From Prauserella shujinwangii (GTDB lineage: Bacteria > Actinomycetota > Actinomycetes > Mycobacteriales > Pseudonocardiaceae): a stretch of 64,000 nt of DNA. Shown one piece after another: positions 43,665 through 51,421 of this stretch (positions are counted from its first letter, which is position 1; the number at the start of each line of letters is the position of its first letter). The notes beneath the pieces were generated by a model. It was not told where the DNA came from. It saw nothing but the letters and a program-made list of their open reading frames with translations, and did no database searches. The stretch spans positions 124,001 through 188,000 of the forward strand of contig NZ_PVNH01000012.1 of the NCBI RefSeq assembly GCF_003001955.1. The letters run 5' to 3'. The translations under genes and the position numbers were made by a program.

Positions 43665-44657
43665 TCACCTTCCAGCAAGCGCGGAACGGTTCTTCAGCGG
43701 TTCCCACCAGTCGCGGTTGTCCGCGTACCAGCGCACGGTGTCGGCGAGGCCGGTCTCGAAGTCGACCCGCGGCCGGTAGCCCAGCTCGGTGGTGATCTTC
43801 GTGATGTCCACCGAGTACCTCCGGTCGTGACCTTTGCGGTCCTCAACCGGCCGCACCATCTCCCAGTCCGCGCCCACCGCGGCGAGCAGCCGCCCGGTGA
43901 GCTCCCGGTTGGTCAGCTCGGTGCCCCCGCCGATGTTGTAGATCTCCCCCGGCCTGCCGCGGTCGGCCACGAGCTGGACGCCCCGACAGTGGTCGTCCAC
44001 GTGCAACCAGTCCCGGACGTTCAGGCCGTCACCGTAGAGCGGCACCGGCTCCCCGTCGAGCAGGTTCGTCACGAACAGGGGGATGACCTTCTCGGGAAAC
44101 TGATACGGACCGTAGTTGTTCGAGCACCGCGTGACGCACACCGGCAGCCCGTACGTGCGGTGGAACGCGCGGGCGACGAGATCGGACGAGGCCTTGGAGG
44201 CCGAGTACGGCGAGTTCGGCTCCAGCGCGTGGTCCTCGGTCCAGGATCCCGACTCGATCGAGCCGTACACCTCGTCGGTGGAGACGTGCACGAACTTGCC
44301 CACCCCCGCGTCGACGGCGGCCTGCAACAGGGTCTGCGTGCCGAGCACGTTGGTGAGCACGAAGTCCGCCGCGCCGGCAATGGAGCGGTCCACATGCGAC
44401 TCCGCGGCGAAGTGCACCACGAGATCGACCCCGGCCATCACCTGGGTCACAGTGGTCACATCGCAGATGTCGCCGCGCACGAACCGCAGGCGCGGATTGT
44501 CCGCCACCGGCGCCAGGTTCTCCTCGCAGCCGGCGTAGGTGAGCTTGTCCAGCACCACGATCTCGGCATCGCGCACCGCCTCGTACTCGCCGGTAAGCGC
44601 CTGCCGCACGTAGTGCGACCCGATGAACCCGGCACCCCCGGTGACCAGCACCCGCAT
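43665..44657 (-). CDS. rmlB: dTDP-glucose 4,6-dehydratase
   Basis: A 330-residue extended SDR beginning MRVLVTGGAGFIGSHYV, with STDEVYGSIE, the catalytic YSASKASSD (Tyr-x3-Lys) and TRCSNNYGPYQFPEKVIP. It converts dTDP-glucose to dTDP-4-keto-6-deoxyglucose. The ATG at 44657 has AGGGAAG upstream; a longer frame from 44729 would add a non-homologous leader. The 150-nt space to the divergent LCP gene holds the promoters of both. Confidence 0.95.
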   Translation of the reverse strand: MRVLVTGGAGFIGSHYVRQALTGEYEAVRDAEIVVLDKLTYAGCEENLAPVADNPRLRFVRGDICDVTTVTQVMAGVDLVVHFAAESHVDRSIAGAADFVLTNVLGTQTLLQAAVDAGVGKFVHVSTDEVYGSIESGSWTEDHALEPNSPYSASKASSDLVARAFHRTYGLPVCVTRCSNNYGPYQFPEKVIPLFVTNLLDGEPVPLYGDGLNVRDWLHVDDHCRGVQLVADRGRPGEIYNIGGGTELTNRELTGRLLAAVGADWEMVRPVEDRKGHDRRYSVDITKITTELGYRPRVDFETGLADTVRWYADNRDWWEPLKNRSALAGR

Positions 44658-44807
44658 CTGCTTCCCTTCCGCCACGGTCCGCGCAGTCTGCCACGCCCCC
44701 ACCGGATCGAGAACGCAACATCCAGACAACGTTTTCCGATCCTACGGACGTGCAACTAACACATCAGTAATGTGGACCTCGCAAGCCGCTGACTGGGAGG
44801 AGCGAGC

Positions 44808-46385
44808 GTGACCGACTGGCCGTGGGAACCGGTCCAGGCACCGGTCCGCCGCCGGCGGCGGATCCGGAGGGTCGCGCTCCACACCGGCAGGGTGATCGTC
44901 GCGCTGGTCTCGGTCACGGTGCTCGCGCTCACCTGGTACGGGTGGCAGTTCGTCGGCGACGTCAACGAAGGTGTCGCCACCACGGACGTGTTCGACTCGG
45001 AGCCCCAGGCGGAACCGCTCGACGGCGCCGTCGACATCCTGCTGGTCGGCCAGGACAGCCGCACGGACGCGCAGGGTAACCCCCTGCCACGCGAGGTGCT
45101 CGACAAGCTGCACGCGGGCGAGGCGGACGGCGAGCGGCACACCGACACGATGATCCTGGTGCACATCCCCCAGGACGGCACGCGGGCGGTCGCCCTCTCG
45201 TTCCCCCGCGACTCCTGGGTCGAGCTCGCGGGCGGCTACGGCACCCACCGGCTCAACAGCGCGTTCGTCTACGCGTTCAACGACACGTTCCAGACCCTGC
45301 GCCAGCGGGACGGCCTGAGCCTGGACGAGGCCGAGGAGAAGGCCGCGGAGGCGGGGCGGCGCAACCTCATCGCCACCATCGAGCGGTTCATCGGCAGGCA
45401 GGGCATGATCGACCGGTACGCCGAGGTGAACCTGGCGAGCTTCTACGAGATCACCAAGGCGATCGGCGGCATCGAGGTGTGCCTGAAGAACCCGGTGAAC
45501 GAACCCATGTCCGGCGTGCACCTGCCCGCGGGCAGGCAGGAGATCTCGGGGGTCCAGGCGCTGGCCTTCGTGCGGCAGCGGTACGGCCTGGACGGCGGCG
45601 ACCTCGGCCGCATCCAGCGCCAGCAGGCGTTCCTCTCCGGGGTCATCCACAAGGTGCTGTCCACGGAGGTGCTGACCAGCCCGTCGAAGCTCTCCGACGT
45701 CGTGGCGGCGGTCAAGAGGTCCGTCGTGCTGTCGGAAGACTGGGACCTGCTGCAGTTCGCCTCGCAGATGCGCAATCTCTCCGGCGGCAAGGTGGAGTTC
45801 CACACCATCCCGGTGGTGGGCAACACCACGATCGGTGGCGCCGACGTGCTGGAGGTGGACCGGCAGGAGGTCCGCGGCTTCGTGGACGAGCTCATCCCCG
45901 AGAGCGAGCCGGGCAACGGGCCCGCCAGCACCGACCTCGCGGACGCCGCGGAGTTCACCGTCGAGCTGTTCGACGGGTCCGGGATCGCGCGGTTCGGCGC
46001 CGAGGTCCGCGAGCTGCTGCAGGGCAAGGGCTTCCAGGGCGAGGGATACGCCATTGTGGACTCCCGGAGCACGACGGTGGTCCGCCACGCCCCGGGCGAC
46101 GAGGCGGGGGCCGAGGCCCTCCGCCAGGCGCTCGGGGAGGAGGTCGAGCTGGCGGAGGACAGCCAGGTGGACAGCGGCTCCCTGATCGTGCTCCTCGGTT
46201 CCGACCTCGACCTGGAGCCCGTCTCGGCCATGCGGTCCGACGTCGCGCGCCCGGCTCCCGCTCGCCGGACGTCCGAGCCGAGCACCCCGGCGACGGCCAC
46301 CGACACCGCCGAATCCCCGGCGACCACGGAGGACCGGACCACCGGTGATCCCATCACCGCGGGCGAGGTGCCCTGCGTCAACTAG
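44808..46385 (+). CDS. LytR-CpsA-Psr (LCP) family wall polymer ligase with LytR_C domain
   Basis: The 525-residue protein has one membrane helix (about 28-49), an extracellular LCP domain (about 72-330: DILLVGQDSRTDAQGN, FPRDSWVELA, INLASFY-like EVNLASFYEI, LAFVRQRYG) and a LytR_C domain (about 345-430: VELFDGSGIARFGAEVRELLQGKGF). LCP enzymes attach arabinogalactan or other glycopolymers to peptidoglycan. The tail ends TAGEVPCVN, shared with the next gene. Recalled counterpart: Rv3267, also near rmlD. Confidence 0.93.
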   Translation: MTDWPWEPVQAPVRRRRRIRRVALHTGRVIVALVSVTVLALTWYGWQFVGDVNEGVATTDVFDSEPQAEPLDGAVDILLVGQDSRTDAQGNPLPREVLDKLHAGEADGERHTDTMILVHIPQDGTRAVALSFPRDSWVELAGGYGTHRLNSAFVYAFNDTFQTLRQRDGLSLDEAEEKAAEAGRRNLIATIERFIGRQGMIDRYAEVNLASFYEITKAIGGIEVCLKNPVNEPMSGVHLPAGRQEISGVQALAFVRQRYGLDGGDLGRIQRQQAFLSGVIHKVLSTEVLTSPSKLSDVVAAVKRSVVLSEDWDLLQFASQMRNLSGGKVEFHTIPVVGNTTIGGADVLEVDRQEVRGFVDELIPESEPGNGPASTDLADAAEFTVELFDGSGIARFGAEVRELLQGKGFQGEGYAIVDSRSTTVVRHAPGDEAGAEALRQALGEEVELAEDSQVDSGSLIVLLGSDLDLEPVSAMRSDVARPAPARRTSEPSTPATATDTAESPATTEDRTTGDPITAGEVPCVN

Positions 46386-46429
46386 AGTTGGGGGACGCGG
46401 AGCACGCGCGGGGCGGGGAGGTAACCAGC

Positions 46430-47812
46430 GTGGCCGAGGGCGACGGCGAAAAGCCGGACGAACAGTCTGATACCGGACAAGCGGCGGAGACGGGGGCGGC
46501 CGAGACACCGGAGGCCCCGGGAGGTACGGGGGACGCCGGCACCACCGGAAACACCGAGTACACCGGGAACACGGGCAACACCGACGACGCCGAGCCCACG
46601 GCGACCGCCGGGACTCCAGCGCCCAGGCCGACGCCGTACCCGCGCCAGGAGAGCCCACCGCCCGGGCGGCCCCGGCGGCTGGGGCGGGCGCTGCGCGGCG
46701 CGGTCAGGACCGTCGTGGCGCTGGTGTCCGCGGCGGCGCTGCTCGCCACCGGCTACGCCTACTCGACCCTCGACGAGGCACAGGACAACGTCCACACCAC
46801 CGACGCACTGCGGCAGAACGAGGAGGTGGAGGCGACGGCCCCGGCCGAGGACGACCTCGCCACCGACATCCTGCTGGTCGGCGCCGACGCCCGCACCGAC
46901 ATGCAGGGCAACCCGCTGCCCCCCGAGGTGCTGCGGACGCTGCGTACCGAGAGCAAGCAGGGCGTGAACACCGACACCCTCATCATCCTCCGCATCCCGC
47001 GGGACGGCACCAAGCCGACGGCGGTCTCGATCCCGAGGGACACGTGGGTGGACGTCCCCCACGGGGGCAAGGCCAAGATCAACTCGGCGTACGGCGCGGC
47101 GAAGCTGACCACCGCCCGGCGGCTGCGCGCGGAGGGCATGACCGACCAGGCGGAGATCGAGCGGGAATCCGACCAGGCGGGCAGGCGCGCGCTGGTCAAG
47201 ACGGTCCAGGACTTCACGGGCGTGCGCATCGACCACTACGCCGAGGTGAACCTCTTCGGCTTCTACCTGCTCACCGAGGCGCTCGGCGGGGTCAAGGTCT
47301 GCCTGAACCACGCCACCTCGGACAAGGACTCGGGCGCGAGTTTCGCGGCGGGCCCGCAGGTGGTTTCCGGCGGCGAGGCGCTGTCGTTCGTGCGGCAGCG
47401 CAAGAACCTGCCGAGGGGCGACCTCGACCGCATCGTGCGCCAGCAGGCGTTCCTCGCGTCGGCGCTGCACCAGGTGCTCTCCGCGGGCACGCTGACCAGC
47501 CCGGCCAAGCTGGACAAGCTCACCGAGGCGCTGCGCCGCTCGCTGGTTCTCGACCCCGACCTGGACCTGCTGAAGTTCGCCGAGCAGGCGAAGGGCATCG
47601 CGTCCGGGGACATCGAGTTCGTCACGATCCCGGTGCGGGCGGTCGGCACCTACAGCGCCGACGGCCAGAGCATCGTGGAGGTCGACGTCGCCGAGGTCCG
47701 CGGGTTCGTCCAGAGCGTCGCGCGGGGCGCGCCCGCGCCGTCGGGCGGCGGGGCCGCCCCGGGCGCGGCGCCGCGCCAGATCACCGCCGACGGCGTGGCC
47801 TGCGTGAACTGA
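46430..47812 (+). CDS. Second LCP family wall polymer ligase
   Basis: A 460-residue paralogue with an Asn/Gly/Thr-rich disordered N-terminus (about 1-80), one membrane helix (VVALVSAAALLATGYAY) and an LCP domain with ILLVGADARTDMQGN, SIPRDTWVDVP, FVRQRKNLPRGDLDRI. It lacks the LytR_C domain but ends TADGVACVN like its neighbour. GTG at 46430 has GGGGAGG upstream; a TTG at 46388 is in frame but has no ribosome binding site. TAGAGT (46383-46388) could be its -10 box. Confidence 0.92.
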   Translation: MAEGDGEKPDEQSDTGQAAETGAAETPEAPGGTGDAGTTGNTEYTGNTGNTDDAEPTATAGTPAPRPTPYPRQESPPPGRPRRLGRALRGAVRTVVALVSAAALLATGYAYSTLDEAQDNVHTTDALRQNEEVEATAPAEDDLATDILLVGADARTDMQGNPLPPEVLRTLRTESKQGVNTDTLIILRIPRDGTKPTAVSIPRDTWVDVPHGGKAKINSAYGAAKLTTARRLRAEGMTDQAEIERESDQAGRRALVKTVQDFTGVRIDHYAEVNLFGFYLLTEALGGVKVCLNHATSDKDSGASFAAGPQVVSGGEALSFVRQRKNLPRGDLDRIVRQQAFLASALHQVLSAGTLTSPAKLDKLTEALRRSLVLDPDLDLLKFAEQAKGIASGDIEFVTIPVRAVGTYSADGQSIVEVDVAEVRGFVQSVARGAPAPSGGGAAPGAAPRQITADGVACVN

Positions 47813-47840
47813 CCCGCGAGTCCCCCGCCCGCGCGGGCAC

Positions 47841-47846
47841 TAGGGT
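47841..47846 (+). promoter_or_regulatory. Putative -10 box (leaderless)
   Basis: TAGGGT ends 8 nt before the GTG at 47855. Confidence 0.35.
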
Positions 47847-47854
47847 TGAAGACC

Positions 47855-48562
47855 GTGAGCCTCACCGAGCAGATCCTCCACCCGCTGCTGGCATCGGCGG
47901 CCGCCCGCCCCGCGGTCACGCACTACGACGACGCCGCGGGCAGCCGCATCGAGCTGTCCGTGGCCACGCTGGCGAACTGGGCGGCCAAGACCGCGAACTG
48001 GCTGGTCGAGGAGTTCGATGTCGAGGCGGGCGACGAGGTGACCGTCGCACTGCCCGCGCACTGGCAGACGGCGGGTGTGCTGCTGGGGGCGTGGTGGTGC
48101 GGGGCGCACGTGGTCGGCCCGGACACCAGCGCACGGGTGGCGTTCGTGGGACCGGATGCGGACCGGGGCGAGGCCGAAGCGGTCGCGGTGGTCGCGCTCG
48201 ATCCGCTGGGCCGGGGACTCGGCGGCGCCGTGCCCGACGGGGCGCTGGACTACCTGTCCGAGGCGCGCGTCGCGGGCGACGAGTTCTCGCCGCTGGTGCC
48301 GGTCCCCGGCGACACGCCCGCGCTGCTCGGCGCCACGGTGGACGAGGTGCTGCGGCGGGCGCGGGAGAGCGCCACGGCCTCGGGCATCGGGCAGGGCGAC
48401 CGGGTGCTGTCGACCCGGGAGTGGACGCTGCCCGGCGGCGTGATCGACGCGCTCCTCGCGCCGCTGACCGCCGGGGCCCACGTGGTCCAGGTGACCAGCG
48501 CGGACCCCGGCAGGCTGGCCGCGCACCGCGACGCGGAGCGGACCACGGTCGACCTCAGCTGA
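47855..48562 (+). CDS. TIGR03089 family protein (truncated AMP-binding-like)
   Basis: The 235-residue protein resembles the N-terminal part of an acyl-CoA synthetase (RIELSVATLANWAAKTANWLVEE, LPAHWQTAGVLLGAWWCGAHV), but stops before the ATP-binding core and lacks a YTSGTTG-like P-loop. This is the actinobacterial TIGR03089 family, and Rv3268 occupies the same place after the LCP gene in M. tuberculosis (from memory). Function unknown; adenylation activity is not expected. The 3' end overlaps the convergent DoxX gene by 8 bases. Confidence 0.85.
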   Translation: MSLTEQILHPLLASAAARPAVTHYDDAAGSRIELSVATLANWAAKTANWLVEEFDVEAGDEVTVALPAHWQTAGVLLGAWWCGAHVVGPDTSARVAFVGPDADRGEAEAVAVVALDPLGRGLGGAVPDGALDYLSEARVAGDEFSPLVPVPGDTPALLGATVDEVLRRARESATASGIGQGDRVLSTREWTLPGGVIDALLAPLTAGAHVVQVTSADPGRLAAHRDAERTTVDLS

Positions 48563-49019
48563 CCGGCGTGTCCGCCGTCTGTGCACGCGTGTCCGCGCCG
48601 CGCGACGCGGACACACCACCTCGCCTGCGGCCGACGAGCAGGTGGTCCAGGGAGAGCCTGCCGCCGTTGAAGCCGAGCGCGAGCCCGGCGAGCGCGAGCA
48701 CGAGGACCAGCTCGTAGCCGCCCTGCCCGGTGAGGCCCGCGTCGAGGTGGACGAGGAACAGCGCGCCGAGTCCGTCGATCGCGTAGAGGATGCCGACCAG
48801 CGGCAGCGCCAGCCCGGCCGCGAAGGCGATCGAACCGATCACCTCGACGCCGATCAGGAACAGCGCGGTCACCGTCGGCAGCGGGATCCCCATGCCGCCG
48901 ACCATGTCCGCCGTGCCGCCGATGCCCAGCTGCCACTTGTCGAGGCCGTGCGCGAAGAACACCACCGCCACCGCGAGCCGGCCCGCCAGTGCCGTGACGT
49001 CCCGGAGCCAGTCGGACAC
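48555..49019 (-). CDS. DoxX family membrane protein
   Basis: The 154-residue protein has four hydrophobic helices with DoxX features: LAGRLAVAVVFFAHGLDKW at the start, IGVEVIGSIAFAAGLALPL, and YELVLVLALAGLALGFNG. Members act in membrane redox or quinone-related oxidative-stress responses. GTG at 49019 has TGGAGG at 7 nt. A MarR-like palindrome overlaps the expected promoter. The last 20 or so residues are encoded by a family B repeat and overlap the TIGR03089 gene, so the tail is not conserved family sequence. Confidence 0.88.
   Translation of the reverse strand: MSDWLRDVTALAGRLAVAVVFFAHGLDKWQLGIGGTADMVGGMGIPLPTVTALFLIGVEVIGSIAFAAGLALPLVGILYAIDGLGALFLVHLDAGLTGQGGYELVLVLALAGLALGFNGGRLSLDHLLVGRRRGGVSASRGADTRAQTADTPVS
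48568..48613. repeat. Family B element between TIGR03089 and DoxX genes
   Basis: Units GTGTCCGCC at 48568 and GTGTCCGCG at 48589 are exactly 21 bp apart; the second pairs with the inverted CGCGGACA at 48606-48613. Unlike the other loci it lies inside the 3' end of the DoxX coding region. Confidence 0.65.
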
Positions 49020-49034
49020 ACCTTCACCTCCAGA

Positions 49035-49052
49035 TAGATGAAATTTCAACTA
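49035..49052. promoter_or_regulatory. MarR-like operator upstream of the DoxX gene
   Basis: TAGATGAAATTTCAACTA is an 18-bp palindrome with one mismatched pair and the perfect core TGAAATTTCA (49039-49048). A TACAGT -10 box on the minus strand (49060-49065) sits just upstream, so the site would cover the transcription start of the DoxX gene. Size and symmetry resemble MarR-family sites; no MarR gene is in the window. Confidence 0.6.
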
Positions 49053-49190
49053 CGTGCCGACTGTAGCAGCAGGACGCGCTCCCCTCGCGTGCGCGAGGAC
49101 GGACCTTCGGCCGCGCTGGGAGGCCCTTCGGCCCTGCTCGGAGCGGCTACGCCCGGCTTACGGTCGCTCCGGAGCCCCCGAGGAGGCACG

Positions 49191-49631
49191 ATGCCGACAG
49201 ACACGCGACCGGACGGCCGCGCCGTATCGGCCCGGCGGAGCGGCTACCTCGTCGCCGCGCTCCTCTCCGGAGCCCTGCTCTACGCGGCGCACGCGTGGCC
49301 GGGCTGGGCCGCGGTTCCGTTCCTCACCGAGCGCACGGACGAGGTGCTCGGGCTGGTGACCGCCACCCTGGTCGCCGGGATCGCCGCCAACGTGGCCTAC
49401 CTCGTCCGCGATCCGCGCTGGCTGCGGTCCCTCGGCGACATCGTGACCACGAGCATCGGCCTCGCGGCGCTCGTACGGATCTGGGCGGTGTTCCCGTTCG
49501 ACTTCGGCGACCCCGATGTCGGCTGGGCGCTGGTCGCGCGGGTGGTGCTGGGCTTCGCCGTCGTGGGATCGGCGATCGGCATCGCGGTGTCCCTGGTGTG
49601 CCTCGTGCGGGCCGCCGGGCATCGCGAGTGA
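49191..49631 (+). CDS. Small membrane protein
   Basis: The 146-residue protein has four membrane segments (LVAALLSGALLYAAHAWPGW, LGLVTATLVAGIAANVAYL, GDIVTTSIGLAALVRIWAVF, ALVARVVLGFAVVGSAIGI). ATG at 49191 follows CGAGGAGG; the in-frame start at 49038 would lie over the DoxX operator. No family recognised. It is divergent from the DoxX gene, so the same operator could influence both. Confidence 0.72.
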   Translation: MPTDTRPDGRAVSARRSGYLVAALLSGALLYAAHAWPGWAAVPFLTERTDEVLGLVTATLVAGIAANVAYLVRDPRWLRSLGDIVTTSIGLAALVRIWAVFPFDFGDPDVGWALVARVVLGFAVVGSAIGIAVSLVCLVRAAGHRE

Positions 49632-49724
49632 ACTCCGGAGAACCACCGTCCCATCGGTTACGGGCCGGGTCACGACGGCCGCGCCGGGGACCCGGCGACG
49701 ACGAGGGCCCGCACCGCGATCTCG

Positions 49725-50198
49725 TCAACGAGCCGGGTTCGGAATCCCGGCCTGCAACAGGCGGGGCGAGGCGGTGAACCCGGAGCGCTCGTACACCGGA
49801 ACCGCCCGCTCGCTGGAGTGCACGGTGACCCGCTCCAGACCGAGGTCCTCGGCCAGCCGCAGGAGGGCCGCGATCAGCCGGCCGCCATGGCCCCGGCCCC
49901 GCTCGTGCGCCACGACGTACACACCCTGCACGTCACCGGAGGAACGTTCGACGGCAAGCGGTGTCGGCACCCGCGGCACGAGCGCCAGCCACGCCATGCC
50001 GAGGATCTCCCGGCCCCGGAGCAGGATCACGGGCCGGTGCGAGGACCGGTTCTCGCGCGCCCACCGCGCGAAGGCCGAGACGAACTCGTCGCGGCCAGTC
50101 GAGGGGGATGCGCCCTTCTCCAGGATCCACTGCCAGCGAAGCTCGGCGAGGGCAGGGATCTCCTCCTCCTCGGGAGGGCGAACGGTGAGAGACTCCAT
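49725..50198 (-). CDS. GNAT family N-acetyltransferase
   Basis: A 157-residue single GNAT domain: ESLTVRPPEEEEIPALAELR at the N-terminus, VQGVYVVAHERGRGHGGRLIAALL as acetyl-CoA binding motif (about 99-122), and TVHSSERAVPVYERSGF near the end. ATG at 50198 is a reasonable start, since the longer frame runs far into the intergenic region. Acceptor unknown. The 248-nt region upstream (50199-50446) is visibly less GC-rich than its surroundings and contains no gene I can support. Confidence 0.85.
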   Translation of the reverse strand: MESLTVRPPEEEEIPALAELRWQWILEKGASPSTGRDEFVSAFARWARENRSSHRPVILLRGREILGMAWLALVPRVPTPLAVERSSGDVQGVYVVAHERGRGHGGRLIAALLRLAEDLGLERVTVHSSERAVPVYERSGFTASPRLLQAGIPNPAR

Positions 50199-50446
50199 GC
50201 GCCGATTGTCGCGGCCCGTGCAGCCGGGATCCGAGCAGACCGCGGACCGGCCGATGAGCCACGCGCGGTCCCGGCGCCCGCGCGGTGTCTCGGCGCTGAA
50301 CGTTGCTCTATTCGTGTGATGATTGATCAGAAAACCGCAGGTCACGCACAACGATACAGTGACGAACCTCACGGGTTGGCGTCTCCTGTCGATAAAACTG
50401 TCGGTAGGTGGATACACAATCAGGTGTCGCGGGAAGGGAGGTCATG

Positions 50447-50635
50447 ATGACGGTCACCGTGATCAACCTGACACGCGAAGAACTCATCGAGAGTCGCGAG
50501 AAGCTGCTGCACGACCTTCGCATGACCACTGAGGAGTTACGCGACCGCGTCACCCACGAAACCGCTACCACGGCCGAGCGGGTCGCGCTGGAGCGGCTCG
50601 ACGAGATCGCGTTCTTACTGGGCGAGCAGGATTGA
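50447..50635 (+). CDS. Small helical protein of an uncharacterised two-gene cassette
   Basis: The 62-residue protein (MTVTVINLTREELIESREK...) is predicted to be mostly helical and strongly charged, ending with ALERLDEIAFLLGEQD. It has two in-frame TTA leucine codons (50537-50539, 50615-50617), which are rare in such high-GC genomes, and lower GC than its neighbours. Consecutive ATGs occur at 50444 and 50447; the second has better spacing to GGGAGG. It overlaps the next gene as TTGA. I have the impression of similar small proteins in other actinomycetes but can name no family. Confidence 0.72.
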   Translation: MTVTVINLTREELIESREKLLHDLRMTTEELRDRVTHETATTAERVALERLDEIAFLLGEQD

Positions 50636-51342
50636 CCTTCGACCTCGACAACGCGGCAACCGGGTTCGCGCAGGAGATCCAAGATCGGCTTGACGCCGTC
50701 CTGCCTCCCAGCCCCAGCGCAGATCCGAGGCTGCGTCAGCTCAATGTGCTCGTCCAGGGCGACTTTCGCGTCATTCGTCCAGGCACAAGGGACAAGCCAG
50801 GCGGTATACCCCTGCTGCACAACGGCGAGCATGTCGCGGATCTCTGGCTCACGTACCACTGCGCCCCGGACCGGTCGCGGATGTTCCTGGCGACGCGCAA
50901 GTCCACTTTTCAGCTGTCTTCCCGCCAGGAGGGCACCCCGCTGCTGAGAGTGGACTACGTGCACGATGCCCACTCCATCCCGGCCGCGCACTGGAACGTG
51001 CACGCGGAACGCGGCGCGACCTCGGTCCTGCTCGCCCGCTGCAATCCACAACATGAAGGACTGCTCTCCCGCGTGCACCTCCCTGTTGGAGGCACGCGAC
51101 ACCGCCCGTGTCTCGAGGACTTCCTCGAGATGCTCATCGTCGAATTCAGGATCGACACACTCCCGAAGTGGGAGCAGGAGATCCACGCCGGACGCGAGCG
51201 CTGGCGCACGTTCCAGACCAGAGCGATCGTCCGGGACTCGCCTCGAGAGGCAGCGGATGTGCTGCGCAGACTCGGGTACACCGTCACCGAACCCGCAGGC
51301 GGACCCCCGGATCGCAACCTGGAAATGTTGCGCTGCCGCTGA
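50632..51342 (+). CDS. Uncharacterised 236-residue protein, partner of the small helical protein
   Basis: Begins TTG (TTGACCTTCG) within the stop of the preceding gene, so the two are coupled. Visible features are a mixed alpha/beta N-terminal half, the His-rich stretch YVHDAHSIPAAHWNVHAERG (about 106-125), HLPVGGTRHRPCLEDFLEML (about 145-164) and a charged C-terminal helix WEQEIHAGRERWRTFQTRA. There is no membrane segment or signal peptide. The clustered His, Asp and Glu could form a metal site or a nuclease-like centre, but I assign no function. Confidence 0.72.
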   Translation: MTFDLDNAATGFAQEIQDRLDAVLPPSPSADPRLRQLNVLVQGDFRVIRPGTRDKPGGIPLLHNGEHVADLWLTYHCAPDRSRMFLATRKSTFQLSSRQEGTPLLRVDYVHDAHSIPAAHWNVHAERGATSVLLARCNPQHEGLLSRVHLPVGGTRHRPCLEDFLEMLIVEFRIDTLPKWEQEIHAGRERWRTFQTRAIVRDSPREAADVLRRLGYTVTEPAGGPPDRNLEMLRCR

Positions 51343-51366
51343 CCGACCCGGACGCGACGGCACCGC

Positions 51367-51420
51367 CCTCCTCGTGAGTGAGGAACGTGGTTCTCACCAC
51401 GTTCCTCACTCACGAGGAGG
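51367..51420. repeat. Family A palindrome, copy 4 (perfect 24-bp arms)
   Basis: Arms 51367-51390 and 51397-51420 are perfectly complementary over 24 bp around the loop TTCTCA. The unit within is CTCGTGAGTGAGGAACGTGG. It sits in the 79-nt gap between the convergent uncharacterised gene and the acyl-CoA dehydrogenase gene, a clear bidirectional-terminator position. Confidence 0.85.
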
Positions 51421-51421
51421 C

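Noticed and set aside
50199-50446. Integration remnant (att site, transposon end) beside the lower-GC cassette
   Set aside because: No flanking direct repeat, tRNA or recombinase gene is visible; only base composition is unusual.
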